Source: an uncultured Clostridia bacterium
Lineage (GTDB): Bacteria; Bacillota; Clostridia; TANB77; CAG-465
Length of the DNA stretch: 33,538 nucleotides
Direction: 5' to 3'
Assembly (NCBI GenBank): GCA_944388565.1
Contig: CALXJG010000008.1
Location: forward strand, 1-33,538
Shown: piece by piece, positions 1 to 7,131 of the stretch
Layout: each line of letters begins with the position of its first letter
Position numbering within the stretch: the stretch's first letter is position 1
Notes under the pieces: generated by a model
The model's database searches: none
Seen by the model: the letters and a program-made list of their open reading frames with translations, nothing else
What the model was told of the DNA's origin: nothing
Position numbers and translations under genes: made by a program

Positions 1-25
1 TGTGTGTGTGTGTGTGTGTGTGTGT
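1..25. repeat. (TG)12 dinucleotide tract at the window edge
   Basis: Twenty-five bases of uninterrupted TG alternation. It may continue beyond the window, so its true length is unknown. It lies inside the small peptide ORF. The window may start here because an assembly broke at this low-complexity repeat. Confidence 0.9.
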
Positions 26-60
26 AGTTCAATGCTATTTATACGTTCTTTTGTTACCAT
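1..60 (-). CDS. Small peptide gene with dinucleotide tract, truncated by the left edge
   Basis: An ATG at 58-60 on the minus strand follows a purine-rich SD (AGAAGAGGT) nine bases upstream. The frame reads MVTKERINSIEL and then an alternating His-Thr run encoded by a CA/AC dinucleotide tract that leaves the window. A near-identical start with its own SD and a similar tract occurs at 21312-21374, and 38 of the 40 bases next to the tract match. That second copy ends after 20 residues, so this one is probably also a short peptide rather than the start of a large protein, but its end cannot be seen. A weak -10 (TATAGT) lies at 82-87 with no good -35. Function is unknown; the tract would be prone to slippage. 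Confidence 0.45.
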   Translation of the reverse strand, partial: MVTKERINSIELHTHTHTHT

Positions 61-158
61 AATCTAAACCTCTTCTCTATTACTATATTTTTATTTTACC
101 ATATATTTAAAAAAAATAAAAGACTTTTTTCAAATTTTACTATATATTACTATTGTTA

Positions 159-187
159 TTAACAAATATTTAACATTAACATATAAT
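159..187 (+). promoter_or_regulatory. Promoter of the three-gene Cys-rich cluster
   Basis: TTAACA (159-164), 17-base spacer, TATAAT (182-187), about 23 bases before the start codon: a near-consensus sigma-A promoter. The same bases contain CATATAATA (180-188), which fits the sporulation sigma-K -10 pattern CATAnnnTA with AC 16 bases upstream. Vegetative or mother-cell expression cannot be decided from sequence in such AT-rich DNA. Confidence 0.6.
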
Positions 188-209
188 ATATTAATTCGAG
201 GTGAATAGA

Positions 210-533
210 ATGGAAGATGTTTGTTGCTACACACTTGCTATAAGGCAAAGAACGTGTCAAAATGGAATTTCAAAAGTTACAGATAATGTTTTTACAGATG
301 TAGCTATAAATAGTGTAATTCCACTTGCCTTTGGCTATACTTTAACAGCTCTTGCTAAAAGTTGTTCTCATATTACTATTCAAATTTCAAATCCTGATTT
401 CATACCAACATTAATATTTAACATACCTTGTGGTAGCTTCAAAATTTTTGATTTACCAAAAGAATCCGGATGTATAAGAATATTCATAGGTGCTACTATT
501 ACATGCTGTGGAAAATCAAGTTCATGTTGCTAA
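210..533 (+). CDS. Cys-rich small protein, possible spore-appendage (Ena/DUF3992-like) subunit
   Basis: A 107-residue protein with no signal peptide. The GTG at 201 is part of the SD (GAGGTG), so the start is the ATG at 210. The N-terminus is MEDVCC, nine residues, then Cys16. The body is rich in beta-branched residues and looks all-beta. The C-terminus has G-x3-CC followed by a final CC. A hydrophobic residue before CC-xm-C at the N-terminus and G-x(2/3)-CC near the C-terminus is, in outline, the disulfide-connector pattern described for DUF3992 endospore appendage (S-Ena) subunits of Bacillus. That resemblance is inference from motif spacing and not a recognised full-length match. The next gene shares the Cys and beta-rich style. 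Alternative: another Cys-rich coat or exosporium protein. Confidence 0.45.
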   Translation: MEDVCCYTLAIRQRTCQNGISKVTDNVFTDVAINSVIPLAFGYTLTALAKSCSHITIQISNPDFIPTLIFNIPCGSFKIFDLPKESGCIRIFIGATITCCGKSSSCC

Positions 534-545
534 AGAGGTGATTAT

Positions 546-839
546 ATGGATGAATTTAATATTACACTTACAATAAGAGATGTAATTTGTTGTAAAAATT
601 GCAAAGATTCAAATAAACTTACTACAACAGTTACAAATTCTAGTCAAACTATTGAATTAAAAGGAAATTTTATATTAAATATAGTTAGAGTAACTAATAC
701 ATATTTTACAGTTATAATCCAAAATGGTATAGAAACTATTATACGAAATATATTTGTTTCTTCTCCTGTTCAACTTTGTCTACCTTGCAAATGTGCAACG
801 CATATACTTACTATATCCGGAATAATAAATAATACATAG
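546..839 (+). CDS. Small Cys-containing beta-rich protein, possible paralogue of its neighbour
   Basis: A 97-residue protein with SD AGAGGTG eight bases before the ATG. It begins 12 bases after the previous stop, so the two are co-transcribed. The N-terminal part has VICC-x2-C (about residues 14-19), and a CLPCKC cluster lies near residue 80. The C-terminal half aligns loosely with the preceding protein (FTVIIQN-type strand, a cysteine-flanked loop, then an ITISGII-type strand), suggesting duplication and divergence. It lacks a C-terminal CC. No signal peptide or membrane segment is visible. Function is not recognised; a role in a disulfide-linked spore structure is a guess from neighbourhood and composition. 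Confidence 0.5.
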   Translation: MDEFNITLTIRDVICCKNCKDSNKLTTTVTNSSQTIELKGNFILNIVRVTNTYFTVIIQNGIETIIRNIFVSSPVQLCLPCKCATHILTISGIINNT

Positions 840-1079
840 ATGAATGATTTTGATATACTCAAATGTTGTAGATTTGCAGGGGCTGATTTAGTTACATATT
901 CAACTATAATTTCTATATTACTTGCACAAAATCTAAATTCTGATGATATAGATTTACTAGGAAATTTTATATCATGTATCGGTCAAAATCTTTCTGCTAT
1001 AGCACTTTTAAAACAAAAATGTGAGTTAGAAGTTCAAAATAAAAATGAAGTACCAATAATAGAAGGCACTACTAAATAA
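840..1079 (+). CDS. Small helical protein resembling DUF6774-type clostridial proteins
   Basis: A 79-residue protein whose ATG directly abuts the stop of the gene before (TAG then ATG), so translation is probably coupled. After a short Cys-Cys segment (KCCRF) it is predicted helical: an alanine/isoleucine-rich stretch, then an acidic link and LLGNF-x6-GQNLSAIALL. Short clostridial proteins of the DUF6774 type share the arrangement of a hydrophobic helix, acidic turn and LG..L..IA helix, so that family is proposed from memory. Their function is unknown. Its position as third gene of a Cys-rich cluster suggests a shared process. The 3' end overlaps the terminator stem. Confidence 0.5.
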   Translation: MNDFDILKCCRFAGADLVTYSTIISILLAQNLNSDDIDLLGNFISCIGQNLSAIALLKQKCELEVQNKNEVPIIEGTTK

Positions 1080-1097
1080 TATAGTAATGCCTTTTAT
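1063..1097 (+). terminator. Intrinsic terminator after the Cys-rich cluster
   Basis: AAGGCA...TACT pairs with AGTA...TGCCTT around a short AT loop, with one C-A mismatch on this strand, followed by TTTTATTT. The stem starts inside the last codons of the third gene. On the minus strand the mismatch becomes a G-U pair but the U-tract is poor, so it serves the + genes better than smpB. Confidence 0.7.
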
Positions 1098-1565
1098 TTA
1101 ATTTTTAAATAAATTCATTTGTCTATCAGCTTGTCTTTTCTTTATAGTCTCTCTTTTATCATATAATTTTTTGCCTTTACATACACAAAGTTCTAGCTTA
1201 AGCCATCTACCCTTAGTATATATCCTTGAAGGTACTAAAGTATATCCGCCTTGTTTTAAGTAATTTAATAACTTAAGTATTTCCTTTTTATGAAGTAACA
1301 ATAGTCTATCTCTAGTTGGATTTACATTATTTATATTTCCTTTATCATAAGGCGATATATGCATATTTTTTAAAATAACATCGTTATTTTTTATTAATGC
1401 AAAACTATCTTTTAAATTACACTTTCCAGATTTAATAGACTTTGCCTCTGTACCACATAAAGAAATTCCAGCCTCTATCTTTTCAATTATTTCATATTTA
1501 AAATTTATATTCCTATTTAATATATTAACTTCATATCTTTTTGATGTCTTATCCAATTTATTCAC
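1098..1565 (-). CDS. smpB: SsrA-binding protein SmpB
   Basis: A 155-residue protein matching SmpB over its full length. It binds tmRNA and delivers it to stalled ribosomes for trans-translation. Family hallmarks: the N-terminal NR-x3-FKYEIIEKIEAG strand, GTEAKSIKSGK near residue 40, MHISPY near 70, LLLHKKEI near 90, and the basic tail GKKLYDKRETIKKR near 130-145 that enters the ribosomal A site. The start codon overlaps the last eight bases of the radical SAM gene upstream, so it is co-transcribed and probably translationally coupled. The usual neighbours rnr and ssrA are not next to it. Confidence 0.95.
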   Translation of the reverse strand: MNKLDKTSKRYEVNILNRNINFKYEIIEKIEAGISLCGTEAKSIKSGKCNLKDSFALIKNNDVILKNMHISPYDKGNINNVNPTRDRLLLLHKKEILKLLNYLKQGGYTLVPSRIYTKGRWLKLELCVCKGKKLYDKRETIKKRQADRQMNLFKN

Positions 1566-3366
1566 CTTTTTTTAATTTAAATTTATTTAAAAAATTACAC
1601 TCTGTAATTTGAGTAACACCACAAGCAGAACAATTTTTTTGACAATTTAAAGTAGTCTCTTCTTTTATTGCCTTGTTATACTCTCTCTTTAAAAATTCTT
1701 TTGTTACTCCATGCATTATATTATCCCATTTAAATTTATAATCTAAATCATATTCTTTATTTGCATAATCAGAAATATTAATATTAAGTTTTTCTGCTGC
1801 TTTTTCCCAAGCATCAACATTTAAATATTCTTCCCAACTATCAAATTTAGCACCATTTTTAAAAGCTTCGTATATAATATCACAGACTTTATCATCACCC
1901 CTAGATACTAATGCTTCAAGTCTACTAACTTGTGGATTATGCCAAGAATATTTAATACTTTTGTTTTTCAAATTATCTTTTAAAAACTGTTGCTTTAATT
2001 CTATTTTATCAAGCGTATTTTGTCCAAACCATTCAAATGGTGTATGTGGTTTTGGTACAAATGTTGAAGTTGAAACTGTTACTGTACATTTTCCATTTCT
2101 TTTTTCTCTTGGTAAAGAATAATACAAGTCAACTATTTTATTTGCAAGTGTAACAATTTGAGATAAATCTTCAAAAGTTTCTGTAGGAAGTCCTATCATA
2201 AAATATAACTTTACAGTATTCCAACCACTTTCAAAAGCAATCTTACACCCATTTAATATCTCCTCCTCGGTTATATTTTTATTTATAACATTTCTTAATC
2301 TTTGACTTCCAGCCTCAGGTGCAAATGTAAGAGAACTTTTTCTAACAGCTTGTACCTTATTTAACACATCCAAGTTAACTGTATCAATTCTTAAAGATGG
2401 TAGTGATAAACCTATTTTATCTTTATCACAAATATCTATAAGGGAAGTAGTTAACTTTTGAAACTGTGAATAATCGCTTGTACTTAAAGATGAAAGTGTA
2501 ATATCATTTAATCCAGTTGCCTTAATTGATTCTTTTGCAATTTTTAATAATTTATCTGCAGACTTTTCTCTTACTGGTCTATAAATATACCCAGCCTGAC
2601 AAAATCTACAACCTCTACTACACCCTCTAAATAATTCAAGTGAAATTCTATTTTGAACAATTTCAGTATTTGGAACGACAAAGTTAATTGGGTATTCAAC
2701 ATTTTCCATATCTTTAATAACTGCTTTTTTTATAACATCATTTTCTGTATGTATGCTTGGAATGAAAACTCCAGTTATATCTTTAATACTTTCTAAGAAA
2801 TCCTTTTTTGATAATTTTTTACTTTTCCAAATTACAAATTTATCAACTACTTGATTTAATTGTTCCTCTCCTTCACCAAGTAAAAAGAAATCCATAAACT
2901 TTATAAGTGGATATGGATTTGATGCACAAGGACCTCCTGCAAAAACAAAAGGATCATCTTCTTTTCTGTCTTTAGAATATATAGGAATATTTGCTAGATC
3001 AAGCATATTTAATATATTAGTATAACTCATTTCATATTGTAGAGTAAAACTAACCATATCAAAATTTCTAATACTATCTTTTGACTCTAACCCATATAAT
3101 TCTATTTTCTTTCTTCTCATAAGTTCTTCAAAATCAGGCCATGGTGCAAATACCCTTTCACACCATGTATCATTTCTTTTGTTTAAGACATCATACAATA
3201 TCTTCATGCCAAGATTTGACATACCAATATCATATATATCAGGAAAGCAAAAAGCATATCTACATTTAACACTTTTTGCATCCTTTATAACCTGATTATA
3301 CTCTCCACCAACATATCTTGCTGGCTTACTAACACTTAGTAGTTCATTTCTAGTTAAATTTAACAT
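1558..3366 (-). CDS. B12-type radical SAM protein (TIGR03960-like)
   Basis: A 602-residue protein. The N-terminal ~230 residues resemble the cobalamin-binding-like domain of the family (FPDIYDIGMSNLG near 41-53, FAGGP near 142). The radical SAM core follows with the [4Fe-4S] motif C249-x3-C253-x2-C256 and downstream LSLPSLR and FAPEAGS segments. A C-terminal C-x3-C-x2-C cluster (near 576-583) may hold a second metal site. This is the family annotated as TIGR03960, often fused or adjacent to a DUF2344 protein and near ribonuclease G or ribosomal protein genes. Here the DUF2344 part is missing and smpB follows. The reaction is unknown. SD GAGGGG precedes the ATG. Confidence 0.85.
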   Translation of the reverse strand: MLNLTRNELLSVSKPARYVGGEYNQVIKDAKSVKCRYAFCFPDIYDIGMSNLGMKILYDVLNKRNDTWCERVFAPWPDFEELMRRKKIELYGLESKDSIRNFDMVSFTLQYEMSYTNILNMLDLANIPIYSKDRKEDDPFVFAGGPCASNPYPLIKFMDFFLLGEGEEQLNQVVDKFVIWKSKKLSKKDFLESIKDITGVFIPSIHTENDVIKKAVIKDMENVEYPINFVVPNTEIVQNRISLELFRGCSRGCRFCQAGYIYRPVREKSADKLLKIAKESIKATGLNDITLSSLSTSDYSQFQKLTTSLIDICDKDKIGLSLPSLRIDTVNLDVLNKVQAVRKSSLTFAPEAGSQRLRNVINKNITEEEILNGCKIAFESGWNTVKLYFMIGLPTETFEDLSQIVTLANKIVDLYYSLPREKRNGKCTVTVSTSTFVPKPHTPFEWFGQNTLDKIELKQQFLKDNLKNKSIKYSWHNPQVSRLEALVSRGDDKVCDIIYEAFKNGAKFDSWEEYLNVDAWEKAAEKLNINISDYANKEYDLDYKFKWDNIMHGVTKEFLKREYNKAIKEETTLNCQKNCSACGVTQITECNFLNKFKLKKGE

Positions 3367-3384
3367 TTTTCCCCTCTTTCAAAA

Positions 3385-5031
3385 CTAAGCTTTAGATTTA
3401 ACATCATCTACATTTAAATCTTCATATATTTTTTCCATTTTTAAATAAGTATCAACTAATTTATTTAATTGTTCACTTAATTTATTAGATAAATCTTCAA
3501 CTTCTATATATAAACTAGTATTACAATAATCTAAATAATCTTCTAAAGTCTCAGGTAACTCTAAATATATGTATTTCATTTCTTCTAATACATTAGAATC
3601 TGTATATTTAGAGATATCTGTTGTTTTTGATGTAGTAGCTTTTAACTGACTATTGACATTTGCTGTATAAAATTTATTTTCTCTTGTTATATAATCTTTA
3701 TATATATCATATAATTGCTCTAAAACGCTTTCTTTTTCCTCTAATGTAATTTCTTCTTTTTCCACATTATTCTCTTCTGCTGTTTCTACTTGTTCTTCAT
3801 TACCTTCTACTTTAGTAGGAAAATATTTTTCTATAAGAGTTTCAATATTATCTATATCTTGTTTTAATATTCCAACTATATCAGCTGAAGTTACATCATA
3901 TTTTTTTATTTCCTCAATTGTTATATTTTCATCTAAATTAGTATTTTGCTCATCTACTATTTGTTCATCAGAATTATTATTTTCATTTACTACTTCTTCA
4001 TCTTTTTTTACTTCTCTTTTTTCTACAGAATTTAAAACATATTCTTCTATAGACTTTTGTCTATTTTCAAGTCTTTCTTTCATTCTATTTAGCATTACTT
4101 CTAAATTAATATTTTCTTTTTGTGATAATAAAGCTTTCTCTAGACCATCTGTTAATTCTAAAGATCTAGCCTCAATATCTATAACATCTCTTTGTGCATC
4201 TCTTAACGCTTCATCAGCAATTAATACATTATCAACTACTATCTTACTTTGTTTTATATTAGAACTTAATTCTTTAAATGTGTTATAATAATTATTTAAT
4301 GCATCTTGTTCCTCTTTATTTTCTACTAACATATCTAGTTTTATTGTATTCATATCTTGAGTTACCAAATTCTCTTCAAGCTTAGTTAATCTTCTTTGTA
4401 ATTCTGTTATCTGTTCTAGTTTTTCTTTAGGAATATATTCTCTAAAGTTTTTATTTATTTGTTTATCAAGAAATTCTATAGCACTATCTGCTTTTTGACT
4501 ATATTGCATAAGCTTTAAAACAGCATTATTAGCATCACTTAATTCAATGTCTTCATTTAGTTTTACATCTCTTGTACTTACTACAATCCCTGCAAATGTA
4601 ACGTCTGGTAATTTAATACTCCTATTTTTAATAACTGTTCTAATAGAATAGCCAGATGCAACATCTGCCGCAGAAACATCTTGAGTAATATTTAATTTGT
4701 TATTTGTAACTTTCACAAGTCCAAATAATGGTGTATCCATATTTAATCTTATAGCAGGATATGTCTCATACTCCTCTGTTGATCTAATTTCCTCTACTCT
4801 TTGATCTATATAATTAATCTTTACAAGAATTTCATCAAGAAGTTGTTTTATCATATTATTTAATTGTTCTTTTTGTAATTTTAGTTCTTCGCTTTCTTGA
4901 GTTGTTTCACTATTATTTACATTATTTTCATTTACTTCTACTTCTTCTATTGCTGCATATAAGTTTACAAAACATATTAAATTTATTGCGATAAATAGCA
5001 AAGCAAACTTAATGTATATCTTTTTTGCCAT
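3385..5031 (-). CDS. Secreted coiled-coil protein of unknown function
   Basis: A 548-residue protein with a clear signal peptide (KK, then a hydrophobic core to about residue 26, ending LYAA). The mature part is acidic and Glu/Lys/Asn-rich. A short beta-rich segment (about residues 95-175) includes IRTVIKNRSIKLPDV, and long helical, probably coiled-coil stretches follow (about 180-345 and 440-548), separated by a Glu/Asn-rich low-complexity linker. There is no catalytic motif, membrane anchor or sortase signal. SD GGAGG sits eight bases before the ATG and a good promoter lies upstream. It heads a probable operon with the radical SAM gene and smpB, with an 18-base gap to the former. I do not recognise the family. 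Confidence 0.7.
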   Translation of the reverse strand: MAKKIYIKFALLFIAINLICFVNLYAAIEEVEVNENNVNNSETTQESEELKLQKEQLNNMIKQLLDEILVKINYIDQRVEEIRSTEEYETYPAIRLNMDTPLFGLVKVTNNKLNITQDVSAADVASGYSIRTVIKNRSIKLPDVTFAGIVVSTRDVKLNEDIELSDANNAVLKLMQYSQKADSAIEFLDKQINKNFREYIPKEKLEQITELQRRLTKLEENLVTQDMNTIKLDMLVENKEEQDALNNYYNTFKELSSNIKQSKIVVDNVLIADEALRDAQRDVIDIEARSLELTDGLEKALLSQKENINLEVMLNRMKERLENRQKSIEEYVLNSVEKREVKKDEEVVNENNNSDEQIVDEQNTNLDENITIEEIKKYDVTSADIVGILKQDIDNIETLIEKYFPTKVEGNEEQVETAEENNVEKEEITLEEKESVLEQLYDIYKDYITRENKFYTANVNSQLKATTSKTTDISKYTDSNVLEEMKYIYLELPETLEDYLDYCNTSLYIEVEDLSNKLSEQLNKLVDTYLKMEKIYEDLNVDDVKSKA

Positions 5032-5058
5032 TTAAAAAACCTCCGGATTATGTAGTAT

Positions 5059-5087
5059 ATTATATCACTTATATTTTCACTTGTAAA
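5059..5087 (-). promoter_or_regulatory. Promoter of the secreted protein-radical SAM-smpB operon
   Basis: On the minus strand: TTTACA (5087-5082), 17-base spacer, TATAAT (5064-5059), 28 bases before the start codon. It matches consensus at 11 of 12 positions. Confidence 0.7.
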
Positions 5088-5107
5088 TACATCTTTTATA
5101 CATTAGC

Positions 5108-5142
5108 AAAAAGGAGTAAAAATTAATTTTTTTACTCCTTTT
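5108..5142 (-). terminator. Terminator of the orphan gene 5147-6016
   Basis: A 14-base perfect stem (AAAAGGAGTAAAAA with its complement) and six-base loop begin five bases after the stop codon, followed on the minus strand by TTTTTG. It separates this gene from the operon that starts downstream. Confidence 0.85.
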
Positions 5143-5146
5143 ATGT

Positions 5147-6016
5147 TTACTTTTCAGAAATCACTGAATGAACTTTTATCTCATACTCTTCTTTCAATCT
5201 TTCTTTTTCAACATCAAATTTGGCATTTGCTGTTTTGATGTCTTTTAAGATATTAGCAGCTTTTAAAACTGCTTCCTCAAGTTCAAGAATCGTGTTTCCA
5301 AGCGAAGAAATCTTATCCTCATAAAGCCTAAGAAGATTTTCCTCATATTCTCTCCTTAAAGCAATCAACTCATATCCAATATCCGCATTGGGAGTTGTTG
5401 CAACTTTAGCATGATCCGAGAAATTAGATTCTATTTCCTGATCCTGCTGTGTTTTAGTAGGTATAACGGTTCTTCCGTCTACCCACTCGTTAAATTGTTC
5501 AAGTGTGATTTTACCACTCTTGAGCTGTCTTTTACGCTTTTCATATGCTTTTTCTGTGATTGTGTTCTCATCCTTGTACTCTCTATATGTATTTGCTAAT
5601 TTAGAAAGCTCCGGTTCATTTGGAATAACAATTTCCATTTGATTTTCGTAGAAATAATTATCCAGATAAAGTGTATACTCTTTTTTAGCTTCTGGGATAT
5701 AGTGTTCCATAAGAACAAATGTCGGCTCATGACAAATGAACCTTATTTTACCCTCGCTAGTAGTATACTTTTCTCCAGTTTCTTCATCATTCCAACCATG
5801 TCCATAGCCTCTTACACGGCGATATACATCTGGTCCTGATACATAGTACCGTATAGTTTCTAGTTTTTCTTTTTCTTCTTCAGTAAGAAAAACAGAAGCT
5901 AAAATGTACTTTCCTGTAGCGCCATAAATCGAATCAACTACTATTACTGATAATTCATCTTTCTTAAAGTATTTTACCTCGTTTATTCCTTCAAGACCTA
6001 CAACTTTGTTAAGCAT
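5147..6016 (-). CDS. Orphan protein of unknown function with atypical codon use
   Basis: A 289-residue soluble protein without signal peptide. The N-terminal ~150 residues look alpha/beta and have an aromatic, glycine-rich patch (YVSGPDVYRRVRGYGHGWND, about 58-77). Residues 150-185 are Lys/Arg-rich with a short LKSGKITLEQFNEWV segment like a helical linker. The C-terminal ~80 residues are heptad-rich and likely coiled coil. Codons are richer in G and C than in neighbouring genes (for example GTC, CTC, GCG and CGG-type triplets), suggesting recent acquisition. It has its own consensus promoter, a hairpin in the leader and its own terminator, so it is monocistronic. SD is GGAGTG. I do not recognise a family; a phage-derived or host-interaction gene is possible. 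Confidence 0.65.
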   Translation of the reverse strand: MLNKVVGLEGINEVKYFKKDELSVIVVDSIYGATGKYILASVFLTEEEKEKLETIRYYVSGPDVYRRVRGYGHGWNDEETGEKYTTSEGKIRFICHEPTFVLMEHYIPEAKKEYTLYLDNYFYENQMEIVIPNEPELSKLANTYREYKDENTITEKAYEKRKRQLKSGKITLEQFNEWVDGRTVIPTKTQQDQEIESNFSDHAKVATTPNADIGYELIALRREYEENLLRLYEDKISSLGNTILELEEAVLKAANILKDIKTANAKFDVEKERLKEEYEIKVHSVISEK

Positions 6017-6051
6017 AAATCAACACTCCTATTATAATATTTATAGATGTC

Positions 6052-6073
6052 TAGCTAAAAATTATCTTAGCTA
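6052..6073 (-). promoter_or_regulatory. Inverted repeat in the leader of the orphan gene
   Basis: TAGCTAA and TTAGCTA are perfect 7-base inverted repeats separated by eight bases. They lie between the -10 at 6093 and the SD, so they are in the transcribed leader. Could be an operator or an RNA hairpin. Confidence 0.4.
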
Positions 6074-6092
6074 TATACTTTCACCTAATAGG

Positions 6093-6121
6093 ATTATATC
6101 AAATTATGTAATCTTTGTCAA
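6093..6121 (-). promoter_or_regulatory. Perfect consensus promoter of the orphan gene
   Basis: Minus strand TTGACA (6121-6116), 17-base spacer, TATAAT (6098-6093): an exact sigma-A consensus, unusual in this window, where most promoters deviate in the -35. Implies strong vegetative expression unless repressed. Confidence 0.85.
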
Positions 6122-6204
6122 TATATATAACATATATTTTCGTGATTAAATTAAACATATATAGTACAAAAACGTAACATTAATATAACAAATATGATTT
6201 ATGA

Positions 6205-7113
6205 CTACAAAAATCTATAAAAATAAAAATCTTCTTTAGTAATACACTCAGATAATATCTCAGATATGTAATCAACTTTTTTTCTTATATTCTGTCCTTC
6301 TTCTAAAAACTTAACTTTTTTATTTAAAATCATAACTTCAGCAAAAATTTCTGCTCTATCTTCTTTTTCTGTTACTTTAGAATATTTAGTAACAAAATAT
6401 GGATTAACATTTTCTTCATCTATTATTTCATTATTGCTTACATCTATATTGCTCTCATCAATAAGACTATTTTCTTTATATACATATTTATCGTCTAAAA
6501 GAGAAATATCTTCTTCATATTTAAAATTACTTGGATTTAATTTATTCCAAGATGCAAATAAATATTTTTGTGTATCTGACATATAATACTCCAGTACATG
6601 ATACATTTCATGATGAAAAGCTCTTTCAAATTTTGGAGTATTACTTATATAAATTCTAAATTCATTTAGGTTATTTCTAGATGCAAGAGCCAAATTATTA
6701 TTATTAAATTTATCAATAATAACTATAGTTATTGGATATTTTTTATTTCTGCTCATATCAAATACATCATCTGGATACTTTTTTAAGGCATAATATATAA
6801 GTTTTATATTATTGTTTATAATTGCTTCATTATACTGAGCATTACCTTCTATTTTTTCCATGTAGTCTTCTGTACTTTTACCATACTTTATATTAATACT
6901 ATATTCCTCTTTTATTTTCTTAATATAACTTTCATTTTCTCTTTTTATATCAGTATCAGATTGAGCATACATAGCTAAATTACTACTATCTTCTAATAAT
7001 TCAGATATATTAAGCTGTTTTAATAATAAAATAGTTATTAGCACAATAAATAAAAATAGTATAAATTCAGTTATAAAAGAAATCTTTCTTTTCTGATTAA
7101 TCTCACCCATCAT
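6205..7113 (-). CDS. Membrane-anchored zinc metallopeptidase (HExxH)
   Basis: A 302-residue protein. A cytoplasmic basic N-terminus (about 10 residues) is followed by one membrane segment (about 12-31), so the rest lies outside the cell. The zincin motif HEMYH is at residues 168-172 in FHHEMYHVLEYY. A downstream EDRAEIFAEV segment (about 251-260) supplies a plausible third zinc ligand, as in gluzincin-like families. Between them is an acidic, Asn-rich insert. The exact family is not recognised. It starts 18 bases after the stop of the membrane protein gene upstream and shares its promoter. Substrate unknown; a surface-protein or peptidoglycan-associated target is a guess. Confidence 0.7.
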   Translation of the reverse strand: MMGEINQKRKISFITEFILFLFIVLITILLLKQLNISELLEDSSNLAMYAQSDTDIKRENESYIKKIKEEYSINIKYGKSTEDYMEKIEGNAQYNEAIINNNIKLIYYALKKYPDDVFDMSRNKKYPITIVIIDKFNNNNLALASRNNLNEFRIYISNTPKFERAFHHEMYHVLEYYMSDTQKYLFASWNKLNPSNFKYEEDISLLDDKYVYKENSLIDESNIDVSNNEIIDEENVNPYFVTKYSKVTEKEDRAEIFAEVMILNKKVKFLEEGQNIRKKVDYISEILSECITKEDFYFYRFL

Positions 7114-7131
7114 TTGTCCCCTATATTATAT

